7,139 nucleotides of DNA from assembly GCA_015655035.1 (NCBI GenBank), contig JAATFS010000299.1, forward strand, positions 1 through 7,139. The letters run 5' to 3'. A program made the position numbers and the translations under genes. Below the pieces are notes generated by a model. The model was not told where the DNA came from. It did not search any database and worked only from the letters and a program-made list of their open reading frames with translations. The stretch comes from Lysobacterales bacterium. GTDB lineage: Bacteria > Pseudomonadota > Gammaproteobacteria > Xanthomonadales > Xanthomonadaceae. Positions 1-5,812 of the stretch are shown one piece after another (the stretch's first letter is position 1; each line of letters begins with the position of its first letter).

Positions 1-1134
1 GAATACACCCTGGGCCTGCATTACTGGGGTACCGGGCGGCTGGTGCTGGACGGCAAGACGTTGATCGACAACTTCGCCAAGCAGCCGGCAAGCAACCAGG
101 TCAAGGTCACGCTGCAAGGTGGGCGCGCCTATCCGGTCCAGATCGAGTACGCCGCCAATGCGCCGACCCAGTTGTCCAATCCGGCCGGCGTCCAGGTCGC
201 CGGGGGGCTGACCAAGATGCGTTTCGGCTGGATCCCGCCGGAGGGCACGATGTCGCCGCAGATGCGCAAGGCGGTGGAGTCGGCCAAGCGTGCGGATGTG
301 GCGGTGGTGGTCGTGCGCGACTTCAATACCGAGGCGGCCGATCGTATGAACCTGCGCCTGCCGCAGGACCAGGATCGCCTGATCCGGGAAGTGGCCAAGG
401 TCAATCCGCGTACCGTGGTGGTGCTGGAAACCGGTGGTCCCGTATTGATGCCTTGGATCGGCCAGGTGGCCGGTGTGATGCAGGCCTGGTACGCCGGTCA
501 GGCGCAGGGCGAGGCGATTGCCAAGGTGCTGTTCGGCGATGTCAATCCTTCGGGCAAGCTGCCGATCAGCCTCCCGCGCAGTGCGAAGGAGCAGCCGATC
601 CAGTTGACCGAGCAGTGGCCGGGTACGCCAGCCGAGTTGTATTCCGGCACCGGCAAGATCCCGGAGGTTCGCTACGACGAACTGCAGTTCGTGGGCTACC
701 GGGGCTATGACGAGTTCGGGATCACGCCGCTGTTCCCGTTTGGCTATGGCCTGTCGTACACCCAGTTCGCCTATTCGGGCTTGCAGGTGGTGCCGCCGGT
801 TGGCAACGATGGCCGCATGCTGGTGCGCTTCCAGTTGCGTAACACCGGCAAGGTGGCGGGTCTGGAAACCGCCCAGGTCTACGCCGAGCTGCCCAAGTCG
901 GCCGATGCGCCGCCTCGTCAGCTGGTCGGCTGGACCCAGGTCCAGTTGCAGCCGGGCGAGTCGCGCACCGTGGTCGTGCCGGTCGACACCAAGGCGGCCG
1001 GCCGGCCGTTGTCGTACTGGGACACCCGGCGCAACGACTGGAACATGGCTTCGGGCCAGTACCGCATCATGGTCGGAGGTTCGTCGCGTGATACCCCGCT
1101 GAGCCAGGGCTTTACCTACCGCGCAAGCAGGTAA
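1..1134 (+). CDS. Glycoside hydrolase family 3 beta-glucosidase-type enzyme, C-terminal part (5' truncated by window)
   Basis: The frame is open from base 1 to the TAA at 1132-1134 (377 visible residues), so the true start lies outside the window; the GTG at 43 is internal. Visible residues 1 to about 50 (GLHYWGTGRLVLDGKTLID) look like the end of a PA14 domain, which is inserted in many GH3 beta-glucosidases. The GH3 C-terminal alpha/beta domain follows: KRADVAVVVV, then DFNTEAADRMNLRLP, where Glu111 sits at the place of the E-x-x-D-R acid/base region, then VNPRTVVVLETGGPV, AWYAGQAQGEAIAKVLFG and NPSGKLPISLP. FPFGYGLSYTQF (about 245-256) leads into a fibronectin-III-like domain (RNTGKVAGLETAQVYAELP) that runs to the end. 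By family it hydrolyses beta-linked glycosides from non-reducing ends. The nucleophile Asp belongs to the missing N-terminal barrel, and a signal peptide cannot be judged. The exact sugar specificity (glucose, xylose or other) cannot be read from this fragment. The GH3 assignment is strong. Confidence 0.93.
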   Translation, partial: EYTLGLHYWGTGRLVLDGKTLIDNFAKQPASNQVKVTLQGGRAYPVQIEYAANAPTQLSNPAGVQVAGGLTKMRFGWIPPEGTMSPQMRKAVESAKRADVAVVVVRDFNTEAADRMNLRLPQDQDRLIREVAKVNPRTVVVLETGGPVLMPWIGQVAGVMQAWYAGQAQGEAIAKVLFGDVNPSGKLPISLPRSAKEQPIQLTEQWPGTPAELYSGTGKIPEVRYDELQFVGYRGYDEFGITPLFPFGYGLSYTQFAYSGLQVVPPVGNDGRMLVRFQLRNTGKVAGLETAQVYAELPKSADAPPRQLVGWTQVQLQPGESRTVVVPVDTKAAGRPLSYWDTRRNDWNMASGQYRIMVGGSSRDTPLSQGFTYRASR

Positions 1135-1141
1135 GCCGATC

Positions 1142-1179
1142 TTCTCCCGCCGTCGCGGCTCGCCACGGCGGCGGGAGGA
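1142..1179. terminator. GC-rich hairpin just after the GH3 gene, probable terminator
   Basis: The arm CTCCCGCCG (1144-1152) pairs perfectly with CGGCGGGAG (1169-1177). Pairing continues inward through a T-G wobble, CG, one C/A mismatch and GG to a CTCG tetraloop (1159-1162). It extends outward by a T-G and a T-A pair. It begins eight bases after the GH3 stop, in the gap between two convergent genes. Neither strand has a U-run after the stem, so it is not a textbook intrinsic terminator. It may act with the second hairpin downstream or stabilise mRNA ends. Confidence 0.55.
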
Positions 1180-1190
1180 AAGTTGCAGAA

Positions 1191-1223
1191 GACGGCGTTC
1201 CGGGCGTGCTCGGGACGCCGTTT
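1191..1223. terminator. Second hairpin in the convergent gap, ending in TTT; possible bidirectional terminator
   Basis: ACGGCGTTCC (1192-1201) pairs with GGGACGCCGT (1212-1221), ten pairs including one T-G wobble. G1202-C1211 adds an eleventh pair and leaves an eight-base loop. A short TTT run (1221-1223) follows on the plus strand, weakly resembling an intrinsic terminator for the GH3 transcript. The lysR-type gene ends about 100 bases further on from the other side, so the structure could serve both transcripts. The rest of the gap to 1326 shows no ORF worth calling. Confidence 0.5.
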
Positions 1224-1326
1224 GCGTTGCTGGCAATGGCGTCGGCCGCTGGCCGCCCCGTGTTCGGCGGACATGCCTGCCTTCCAGCAGGATCGCAGCG
1301 AGACGAGGCTGCCGGACTTCCAATAA

Positions 1327-2211
1327 CTACCAGCCGCCGACGCGCAATGCGTCGGCCAGTACCCGCAGCTTGGGTGAGCGCTGCCGCGACGGCGGGTAGA
1401 CCAGCGACAGCGGCCGGCTGCGGCCTTCGTAGCCGACCAGTACCCGCTGCAAGCGGCCTTCGGCCAGTGCCTGGCGCGCGAAGAATTCCATCACCTGCGC
1501 CACCCCGATGCCGAGCAACGCGGCTTCCAGCAGCGGGTCGCCGGTGTCGAACACCAGCCGGGCATCGACCTCGACATCCTGCTCGGCGCCATCGCGCATC
1601 AGCTGCCATGCCACCAGCTTGTCGCTACGGGCAGCGCGTACCGCCAGGCAGGCATGGTCGGTGAGGGCTTCGGGGGTCCGTGGCGCGCCATGCCTTTCAA
1701 GATAGGATGGGGCGGCGACCGTGACCCAGTGCAGCGGTGCCAGCGGCAGTGCGATCATGCGTGAATCGGCAAGCGTGCCAAGGCGCAGTGCCGCATCGAA
1801 GCCTTCCTCGACCAGGTCGACGACGCGGTCGGTCAGCACGGTCTCGATCGATAGCGCCGGATGGCGCTCCAGCAACGGCGCAAGCAACGGCAGCAGGAGC
1901 GTCCTGCCGAATGCCGAAGGGGCCGACAGCTTCAACGTGCCCGAAGGCTGATCGGCGCGATCGGAGAGTTGGCGCTCGGCGTCTTCCAGGCCGGCCAGCA
2001 GCGGCATGCAGCGTTCGACGAAGGCGCGACCGTCCGGCGTCAGGGCGACGTTGCGGGTGCTGCGATGGAGCAGGCGTATCCCCAGCCCCTGTTCCAGTCG
2101 CGCAATCGCCCGCGACAGCCCAGGCTGGCTGACGCCCAGCAGCGCGGCGGCGCGGGTGAAACTGTGTGTCTCGGCAACCTTCAGCAGCATACGTACGGCA
2201 TTGAGGTCCAT
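1327..2211 (-). CDS. LysR-family transcriptional regulator (CrgA-like effector domain)
   Basis: This is a complete 294-residue protein, a usual LysR-type length. Residues 1-60 form the N-terminal winged helix-turn-helix: MDLNAVRMLLKVAE, then FTRAAALLGVSQPGLSRAIARLE and RLLHRSTRNVALTPDG. After a linker helix, LKLSAPSAFGRTLLLPLL (about 93-110) opens the periplasmic-binding-protein-like effector domain. DRVVDLVEEGFDAALRLG (128-145) resembles the CrgA-like subgroup. The start at 2211 is preferred because AAGG lies 11 bases upstream and MDLNAVRM is a typical LysR opening. The in-frame ATG at 2232 would add seven residues, has no clear ribosome site and lies close to the putative operator. It is divergent from the transporter at 2314 and probably controls it and itself, binding the ATAC-N7-GTAT box between them. 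The inducer is unknown. Family certain; target gene inferred from position. Confidence 0.93.
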   Translation of the reverse strand: MDLNAVRMLLKVAETHSFTRAAALLGVSQPGLSRAIARLEQGLGIRLLHRSTRNVALTPDGRAFVERCMPLLAGLEDAERQLSDRADQPSGTLKLSAPSAFGRTLLLPLLAPLLERHPALSIETVLTDRVVDLVEEGFDAALRLGTLADSRMIALPLAPLHWVTVAAPSYLERHGAPRTPEALTDHACLAVRAARSDKLVAWQLMRDGAEQDVEVDARLVFDTGDPLLEAALLGIGVAQVMEFFARQALAEGRLQRVLVGYEGRSRPLSLVYPPSRQRSPKLRVLADALRVGGW

Positions 2212-2238
2212 GCGATTGATGACCTTATGCATTTCTGA

Positions 2239-2257
2239 AAATACTTACAGGGTATTT
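2239..2257. promoter_or_regulatory. Perfect inverted repeat with LysR box ATAC-N7-GTAT (T-N11-A)
   Basis: AAATAC (2239-2244) and GTATTT (2252-2257) are perfect inverted repeats separated by seven bases. The core ATAC-N7-GTAT (2241-2255) matches the T-N11-A consensus of LysR-type operators, and it sits in the AT-rich gap between a LysR gene and a divergent transporter. On the minus strand it overlaps a TATAAAT element (2260 to 2254). Binding there could therefore repress the regulator's own promoter while controlling the transporter. The repeat is seen directly; its use as an operator is inferred. Confidence 0.68.
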
Positions 2258-2260
2258 ATA
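2254..2260 (-). promoter_or_regulatory. Possible -10 element of the lysR-type gene
   Basis: The minus strand reads TATAAAT here, in the only AT-rich patch of the neighbourhood. Transcription would begin near 2247 and give a leader of about 36 bases to the preferred start at 2211. I found no good -35 match at normal spacing, so the call rests on the -10 alone. No convincing plus-strand promoter for the transporter could be picked out. Confidence 0.3.
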
Positions 2261-2313
2261 AACCAATTCGCATTGATCAGACTTGCCGCCTTTCTGGTTG
2301 ATGGCCTCCTCCG

Positions 2314-3528
2314 TTGCAGCACTCTTCCCACCTTCCTTCGCCGCCGCCGTCCAGCGCGCGGCTTCCTGCCTCGATCGCCTTCCTGGGCACGGCCGTCTTC
2401 GCGGTGACCACGGCCGAGTTCTCGGTGTCCGGCCTGCTCGACACGCTGGCTGCCGACTTGCAGGTCTCGGTCGCGGCGATTGGCTACCTGGTTTCGATCT
2501 ATGCGGCAGGCATGGCGCTGGGCGGGCCGCTGATGGTGCTCGCGCTGGCGCGGCTGCGCGAGACCACCGCGTTGGCGGTGGTGCTGGCCGCCTTCGCGGT
2601 GGCGCAGCTGGCCGCTGCACTGGCACCGGGCTACGGTGTTCTGGCGCTCAGCCGATTCGTGCAGGGCTTTGCCGGGGCGGCGGCGTTCGGGCTGGCGTTG
2701 TCGCTGGGTGGTCGCATCGCCGGGCCGGGGCGGCAAGGGCAGGCCGCCGCCTGGATCATGGGCGGGTTGATGATCGGCACGGTGCTGGGCTTGCCGCTGG
2801 CCAGCTGGCTGGGCGCGCTGCTGGGCTGGCGCCGGGTGTTCGCCGGTCTGGCCGGCATCGCCGCGTTGGCGGCGCTGCTGGTGTGGCTGCGGGTCACGCC
2901 GCCGGCAGCGTCCGGCGGGCAGGCCGGTGCCAGGGCTGCATTGGCCGATGCGCGCTTGTGGAAGGTGTTTGCCACCAGCTTCCTGCTGATCGGTGCGACC
3001 TTTGCCGCGTTCACTTACTTCGTCCCTGTGCTCGGCCGCTTGAGCGGGATTCCGGCACGCTGGATCCCCGCCTGCCTGACGTTGTATGGCGTCGCCACGG
3101 TAATCGGCAATTTCGTGTGCGGCCAACTGGTCGATCGCATTGGCGCCTGGCAGGTGCAGTTCCGCGGGATGGCGCTGCTGAGCGTGGCGCTGCTGTTGTT
3201 CGCGCTGGGTGCCAGTCACCTGCCGGCGGCGCTGGCGGCGCTGGTGCTGACCGGCCTGACCGGGGTCGCACTGAATCCGGCGATCGTGGCGCGGGTCATG
3301 GCGGTGAATGGCTCGCCGCTGGTCGGCGCGGTGCACACGGCGGTGATCTCCGCCGGGCTGCTGCTGGGCTCGGCGCTGGGCGGACTGGCGATCGAATACA
3401 GCGGCCGGCTCGCGGCGCCGTTGTGGGTCGGCGCGGGGTTGGCAGCACTGGGATGGCTGTCGTTGCTGGCCGCGCCCGATCGCGTGCGCCGCACGACCGG
3501 CACGGCGGCAGCGAAGTCCGGGAGCTGA
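2314..3528 (+). CDS. Major facilitator superfamily transporter, 12-helix drug/sugar efflux (DHA1/AraJ-like) type
   Basis: The 404-residue protein has the length and hydrophobicity of a 12-helix proton-driven MFS exporter in the inner membrane. After a hydrophilic start of about 20 residues, helix 1 contains FLGTAVFAVTTAEF (23-36), similar to the TTEF-type helix 1 of AraJ/Cmr-like exporters, then SGLLDTLAADL. Further on are LSRFVQGFAGAAAFG (112-126, helix 4 region) and the mid-loop around 193-213. QLVDRIGAW (271-279) is the second-half copy of motif A (D-R-x-G). The first-half copy, near LARLRETT (78-85), is degenerate. Its neighbour is a divergent LysR regulator with an operator between, the usual layout for a regulated efflux pump. 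The start is doubtful: an in-frame stop at 2299-2301 leaves only the TTG at 2314 before helix 1, with no clear ribosome site. The substrate is unknown; drugs, aromatic acids or sugars are all possible. Confidence 0.9.
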   Translation: MQHSSHLPSPPPSSARLPASIAFLGTAVFAVTTAEFSVSGLLDTLAADLQVSVAAIGYLVSIYAAGMALGGPLMVLALARLRETTALAVVLAAFAVAQLAAALAPGYGVLALSRFVQGFAGAAAFGLALSLGGRIAGPGRQGQAAAWIMGGLMIGTVLGLPLASWLGALLGWRRVFAGLAGIAALAALLVWLRVTPPAASGGQAGARAALADARLWKVFATSFLLIGATFAAFTYFVPVLGRLSGIPARWIPACLTLYGVATVIGNFVCGQLVDRIGAWQVQFRGMALLSVALLLFALGASHLPAALAALVLTGLTGVALNPAIVARVMAVNGSPLVGAVHTAVISAGLLLGSALGGLAIEYSGRLAAPLWVGAGLAALGWLSLLAAPDRVRRTTGTAAAKSGS

Positions 3529-3534
3529 CGCCAC

Positions 3535-3564
3535 TGCCGGCCGGCACGGCCACGCGGGCCGCGC
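3535..3564. terminator. Palindrome and modest GC hairpin between convergent genes, possible terminator
   Basis: The 39-base gap between the transporter stop and the transglutaminase-like stop holds the 12-base perfect palindrome TGCCGGCCGGCA (3535-3546). An overlapping hairpin (3544-3551 with 3557-3564) has seven pairs, one mismatch and a five-base loop. No U-run follows on either strand. The position suits a shared terminator for two convergent genes, but GC-rich DNA makes such structures by chance, so this is weak. Confidence 0.3.
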
Positions 3565-3567
3565 GGA

Positions 3568-4401
3568 CTATCCCGGCAGCGGCGTAAGCACCGCGCTCTC
3601 GCACTCCTGGGTCCACACCACGAAAGACTCCAGGGTGTTGTAGCCGAAGGTGTTGCTGAGCGCGACGTCGGCCGCATCGCGACCGCGCGCCATCAGTACC
3701 CGACCGATCCGCGGCAGGTTGTGGCGGGCGTCGAAGGTGTACCAGGTGCCGTCCAGGTAGGCCTCGAACCAGGCCGAGAAGTCCATCGGCGCTGCCGACA
3801 CCGGCACGCCGATGTCGCCGAGATAGCCGGTGCAGTAGCGCGCCGGGATGTTCATGCACCTGCACAATGCGATCGCCGAGTGCGCGAAGTCGCGGCACAC
3901 GCCGTGGCCCTCCTGCAGCGCTTGCGCCGCGCTCTTGGTGGCGCGCGCATGTTCGTAGCCGAAGCCGATCTGGGCGTGTACGTAGTCGCAGATCGCCTGC
4001 ACCCGCGCCCAGCCGGTGGGTGCGCTGCCGAACAGATCCCAGGCCAGCCCGCTGAGCAGGTCGGTCTCGCAGTAACGGCTGCCGAGCAGGTACATCAAGA
4101 CCTCGTCCGGCAATTCCTCTACCGGCAACTGGCGGGCGTCGTACTTCACCGAGTCGTGCAGTCCGCTGTCGCGGACCACTGCGTCGAAGCGGAAGCTCAG
4201 TGCACCGGCCGGTGCCACCAACCGTGTACAGGTATTGCCAAAGCCATCGCGATACTGCCGCAGCGGCACGCCCGGAGACGTCTGCAAGGCCTGGCCGATG
4301 ACGACGTCGATGCGCCGGCTGTCGTGCACGTCGAGTGTCGCCAGGATGGGCGTGGGTTGCATGAAGCGATAACGGATCTCGTAACCCAAGCGGATGAGCA
4401 T
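3568..4401 (-). CDS. Transglutaminase-like cysteine peptidase/amidase family protein
   Basis: A complete 277-residue cytoplasmic-type protein with no signal peptide. Residues 1 to about 85 (MLIRLGYEIRYRF) form the beta-rich N-terminal region common in bacterial transglutaminase-like proteins of the COG1305 type. The catalytic core follows. YVHAQIGFGYEHARAT (140-155) precedes the nucleophile segment HGVCRDFAH with Cys169. The second segment is MDFSAWFEAYLDGTWYTFDARHN with Asp224. The canonical triad is Cys-His-Asp with His in an H-A-W motif; here Ser209 occupies that position, while His227 lies just after the Asp. By family it would break or form amide (isopeptide) bonds in peptides; the actual substrate is unknown. 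Translation starts at ATG 4401 with GGGA six bases upstream. It is the last gene of the minus-strand cluster, 72 bases after the amidohydrolase-like gene. Family secure; activity uncertain because of the Ser. Confidence 0.9.
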   Translation of the reverse strand: MLIRLGYEIRYRFMQPTPILATLDVHDSRRIDVVIGQALQTSPGVPLRQYRDGFGNTCTRLVAPAGALSFRFDAVVRDSGLHDSVKYDARQLPVEELPDEVLMYLLGSRYCETDLLSGLAWDLFGSAPTGWARVQAICDYVHAQIGFGYEHARATKSAAQALQEGHGVCRDFAHSAIALCRCMNIPARYCTGYLGDIGVPVSAAPMDFSAWFEAYLDGTWYTFDARHNLPRIGRVLMARGRDAADVALSNTFGYNTLESFVVWTQECESAVLTPLPG

Positions 4402-4418
4402 GGTGATTCCCGGTGCGG

Positions 4419-4443
4419 GGGAGCGGGGCCCGCCCCCGCTCCC
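4419..4443 (-). other. Perfect 10-bp GC hairpin in the leader of the transglutaminase-like gene
   Basis: GGGAGCGGGG (4419-4428) is the exact reverse complement of CCCCGCTCCC (4434-4443), with a five-base loop. It fills most of the 72-base gap between the amidohydrolase-like gene and the transglutaminase-like gene, ending 17 bases before the latter's start codon. No U-run follows in the direction of transcription. It could be a partial terminator that lowers expression of the last gene, an mRNA processing or stability element, or one copy of a dispersed GC-rich repeat. Confidence 0.5.
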
Positions 4444-4473
4444 ACCATACCGTGAGCGTGCATCATGCGCCGC

Positions 4474-5265
4474 TCAGGCTGGCGTGAAGGCCGTTTGCAG
4501 CTCCCGCAACAGGCGATACAGCCGCTGCGCCCACTCGCGCTGGCCGCCATCGTCGGCGATCAGGTCCTGGCGGATTTCCAGTGCCACATGCGGCAGCGCG
4601 CGCTGTTCGCCATGCACAGGCATGGCGTAATCGGTGGTGTCGCTGACCGCGTAGGGTTCGTTGTCGCCCACCACCAGGTCGGGTTCGGCGCGCAACGCGT
4701 CGCGCAGCGCATGCGCCAGGCGCGCGTCGCGTTGGTACAGCACGCCGGCATGCCATGGACGAGCGATGCCCGCCATCGCCGGAGTGAAGCTGTGCATCGA
4801 CAGCAGCAGGGTGGGGTGCGACCGCGCGCGGCGCGCATCCAGCTCATCGGCGATGCGGGCGTGGTACGGCGCGAACACCTCGTCGATACGCTGCTGGCGG
4901 GCAGGTCCGTCGAGGCTGCGATTGCCCGGGATCGGCGTGTCGTCACTGATCTCGGGGATAGAGCTGGCGACGCCAGGCGGCCGGTTGCAGTCGATCACCA
5001 GGCGCGAATAGGTCTGGGTGATCGCGAACGCGTCCAGCAGCCCGGCCAGGTAGCGGGTGGTGGCGGCAATGCCGATATCCCAGCCAATGTGCCGGTCCAG
5101 CTCGGCCTGCGGCAGGCCCAGGCCGGCCAGCGCGGCGGGCACGCGCTGGCCGGCATGATCGGCGATCAGCAGGTAGGGCGAGCGGCCGTCGGCCTGGATG
5201 ACCTCGAACGGTGGCGGATCGTCTTGGCCCAGAAGCCGGTTGCGGAGCGCGGGCCGGTCAGCCAC
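4474..5265 (-). CDS. N-formylglutamate amidohydrolase family protein (predicted)
   Basis: A 263-residue soluble protein that matches the predicted N-formylglutamate amidohydrolase group (COG3931/PF05013). Recognisable landmarks are SPYLLIADHAGQRVP (29-43) with Asp36-His37, RHIGWDIG (58-65), YSRLVIDCNRP (86-96), LSMHSFTP (155-162) and HVALEIRQDLI (226-236). The His, Glu and Asp of these blocks are the likely metal and substrate ligands. The classical enzyme HutG hydrolyses N-formylglutamate to formate and glutamate at the end of histidine breakdown. No hut gene is visible here, and this branch may use another N-acyl amino acid, so the substrate is open. The start is GTG at 5265, overlapping the NUDIX stop by eight bases. 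No strong ribosome site is seen, so translation is probably coupled to the gene upstream. Family assignment strong; reaction unproven. Confidence 0.88.
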   Translation of the reverse strand: MADRPALRNRLLGQDDPPPFEVIQADGRSPYLLIADHAGQRVPAALAGLGLPQAELDRHIGWDIGIAATTRYLAGLLDAFAITQTYSRLVIDCNRPPGVASSIPEISDDTPIPGNRSLDGPARQQRIDEVFAPYHARIADELDARRARSHPTLLLSMHSFTPAMAGIARPWHAGVLYQRDARLAHALRDALRAEPDLVVGDNEPYAVSDTTDYAMPVHGEQRALPHVALEIRQDLIADDGGQREWAQRLYRLLRELQTAFTPA

Positions 5266-5812
5266 GCGGAGTGCCGTCGAGCTGGTGCTCGATCATCCAC
5301 AAGCCGGCCCATAGCTTGGCGTCCAGCTGGTAGCCCTCGCCCATCTTCTGCACCAGCCATGCGGCGGCGCGCGTGCGCGGGATCGTGTGCACGGTGATGT
5401 CCTCGTTGGCATCGCCGCCGCCTTCGCCGATCTTGCGCAGCCCGGTGGCGCGGACGAACGCGATTTTTTCGCTGCTGGCGCCGGACGAGGTCGGTCCGAT
5501 CATCAGCACCTCGGCCTGCGCGGCGGTCCAGCCGGTTTCTTCTTCCAGCTCGCGTACCGCCGAGGTCTCGATCGATTCGTCGGCATGGACGTCGCCCACC
5601 AGCCCGGCCGGCATCTCGATGGTCCGTGCCTGTAAGGGCACCCGGAACTGTTCGACGAACAGCACCTCGTCCTGCGGCGTCACCGCGATGATGATCGCCG
5701 CCAGGCCGCCGGCATGTACGCGCTCGGAGTATTCCCAGGTGCCGCGCAGCACCATGCGCTGGTACTTGCCTTCGTAGACGATCCGGGGTTCGGCGTTGCT
5801 GTCGTGGGTCAT
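5258..5812 (-). CDS. NUDIX hydrolase, ADP-ribose pyrophosphatase-like
   Basis: A complete 184-residue protein with an exact Nudix box G-x5-E-x7-REU-x-EE-x-GU at residues 73-95 (G73, E79, R87-E88-L89, E91-E92, G94, W95). This Mg-binding helix cleaves nucleoside diphosphates linked to another group. Upstream, VEQFRVPLQARTIEMPAGLVGD (53-74) carries the E-x-P-A-G sequence typical of ADP-ribose pyrophosphatases. GPTSSGASSEKIAFVRA (106-122) is the segment that shapes the active-site loop in that subgroup. The likely reaction is ADP-ribose, or another nucleotide sugar, to AMP plus a sugar phosphate. The exact substrate is not shown. ATG 5812 overlaps the exonuclease stop as ATGA, and its own stop overlaps the next gene by eight bases, so it is co-translated with both. 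No signal peptide; cytoplasmic. Confidence 0.92.
   Translation of the reverse strand: MTHDSNAEPRIVYEGKYQRMVLRGTWEYSERVHAGGLAAIIIAVTPQDEVLFVEQFRVPLQARTIEMPAGLVGDVHADESIETSAVRELEEETGWTAAQAEVLMIGPTSSGASSEKIAFVRATGLRKIGEGGGDANEDITVHTIPRTRAAAWLVQKMGEGYQLDAKLWAGLWMIEHQLDGTPRG

Noticed and set aside
43..45. GTG as start of the GH3 gene
   Set aside because: The frame is open back to base 1 and the residues before the GTG (EYTLGLHYWGTGRL) continue the PA14-like domain.
1112..1609. Antisense and alternate frames over the lysR gene end and the convergent gap (also 1206-1664)
   Set aside because: Compositionally biased Arg/Ala/Pro translations without recognisable domains; they run through the hairpins and the LysR effector domain.
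2245..3534. A 429-residue open frame antisense to the transporter
   Set aside because: Its translation is a low-complexity mix of Gln, Arg, His, Gly and Ala, typical of a shadow frame in GC-rich DNA. The opposite strand encodes a clear 12-helix MFS protein.
2283..3587. A 434-residue plus-strand frame overlapping the transporter in another frame, including the ATG at 2301
   Set aside because: The translation is Arg/Gly/Ala-rich without family signature, while the frame from 2314 carries MFS motifs throughout.
3721..4455. A 244-residue plus-strand frame over the transglutaminase-like gene
   Set aside because: Antisense shadow of a well-recognised family with catalytic motifs on the minus strand.
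4465..5397. A 310-residue plus-strand frame over the amidohydrolase and NUDIX genes
   Set aside because: It spans parts of two real minus-strand genes, has no domain signature and is rich in Arg, Gln and Val as expected for a mirror frame.
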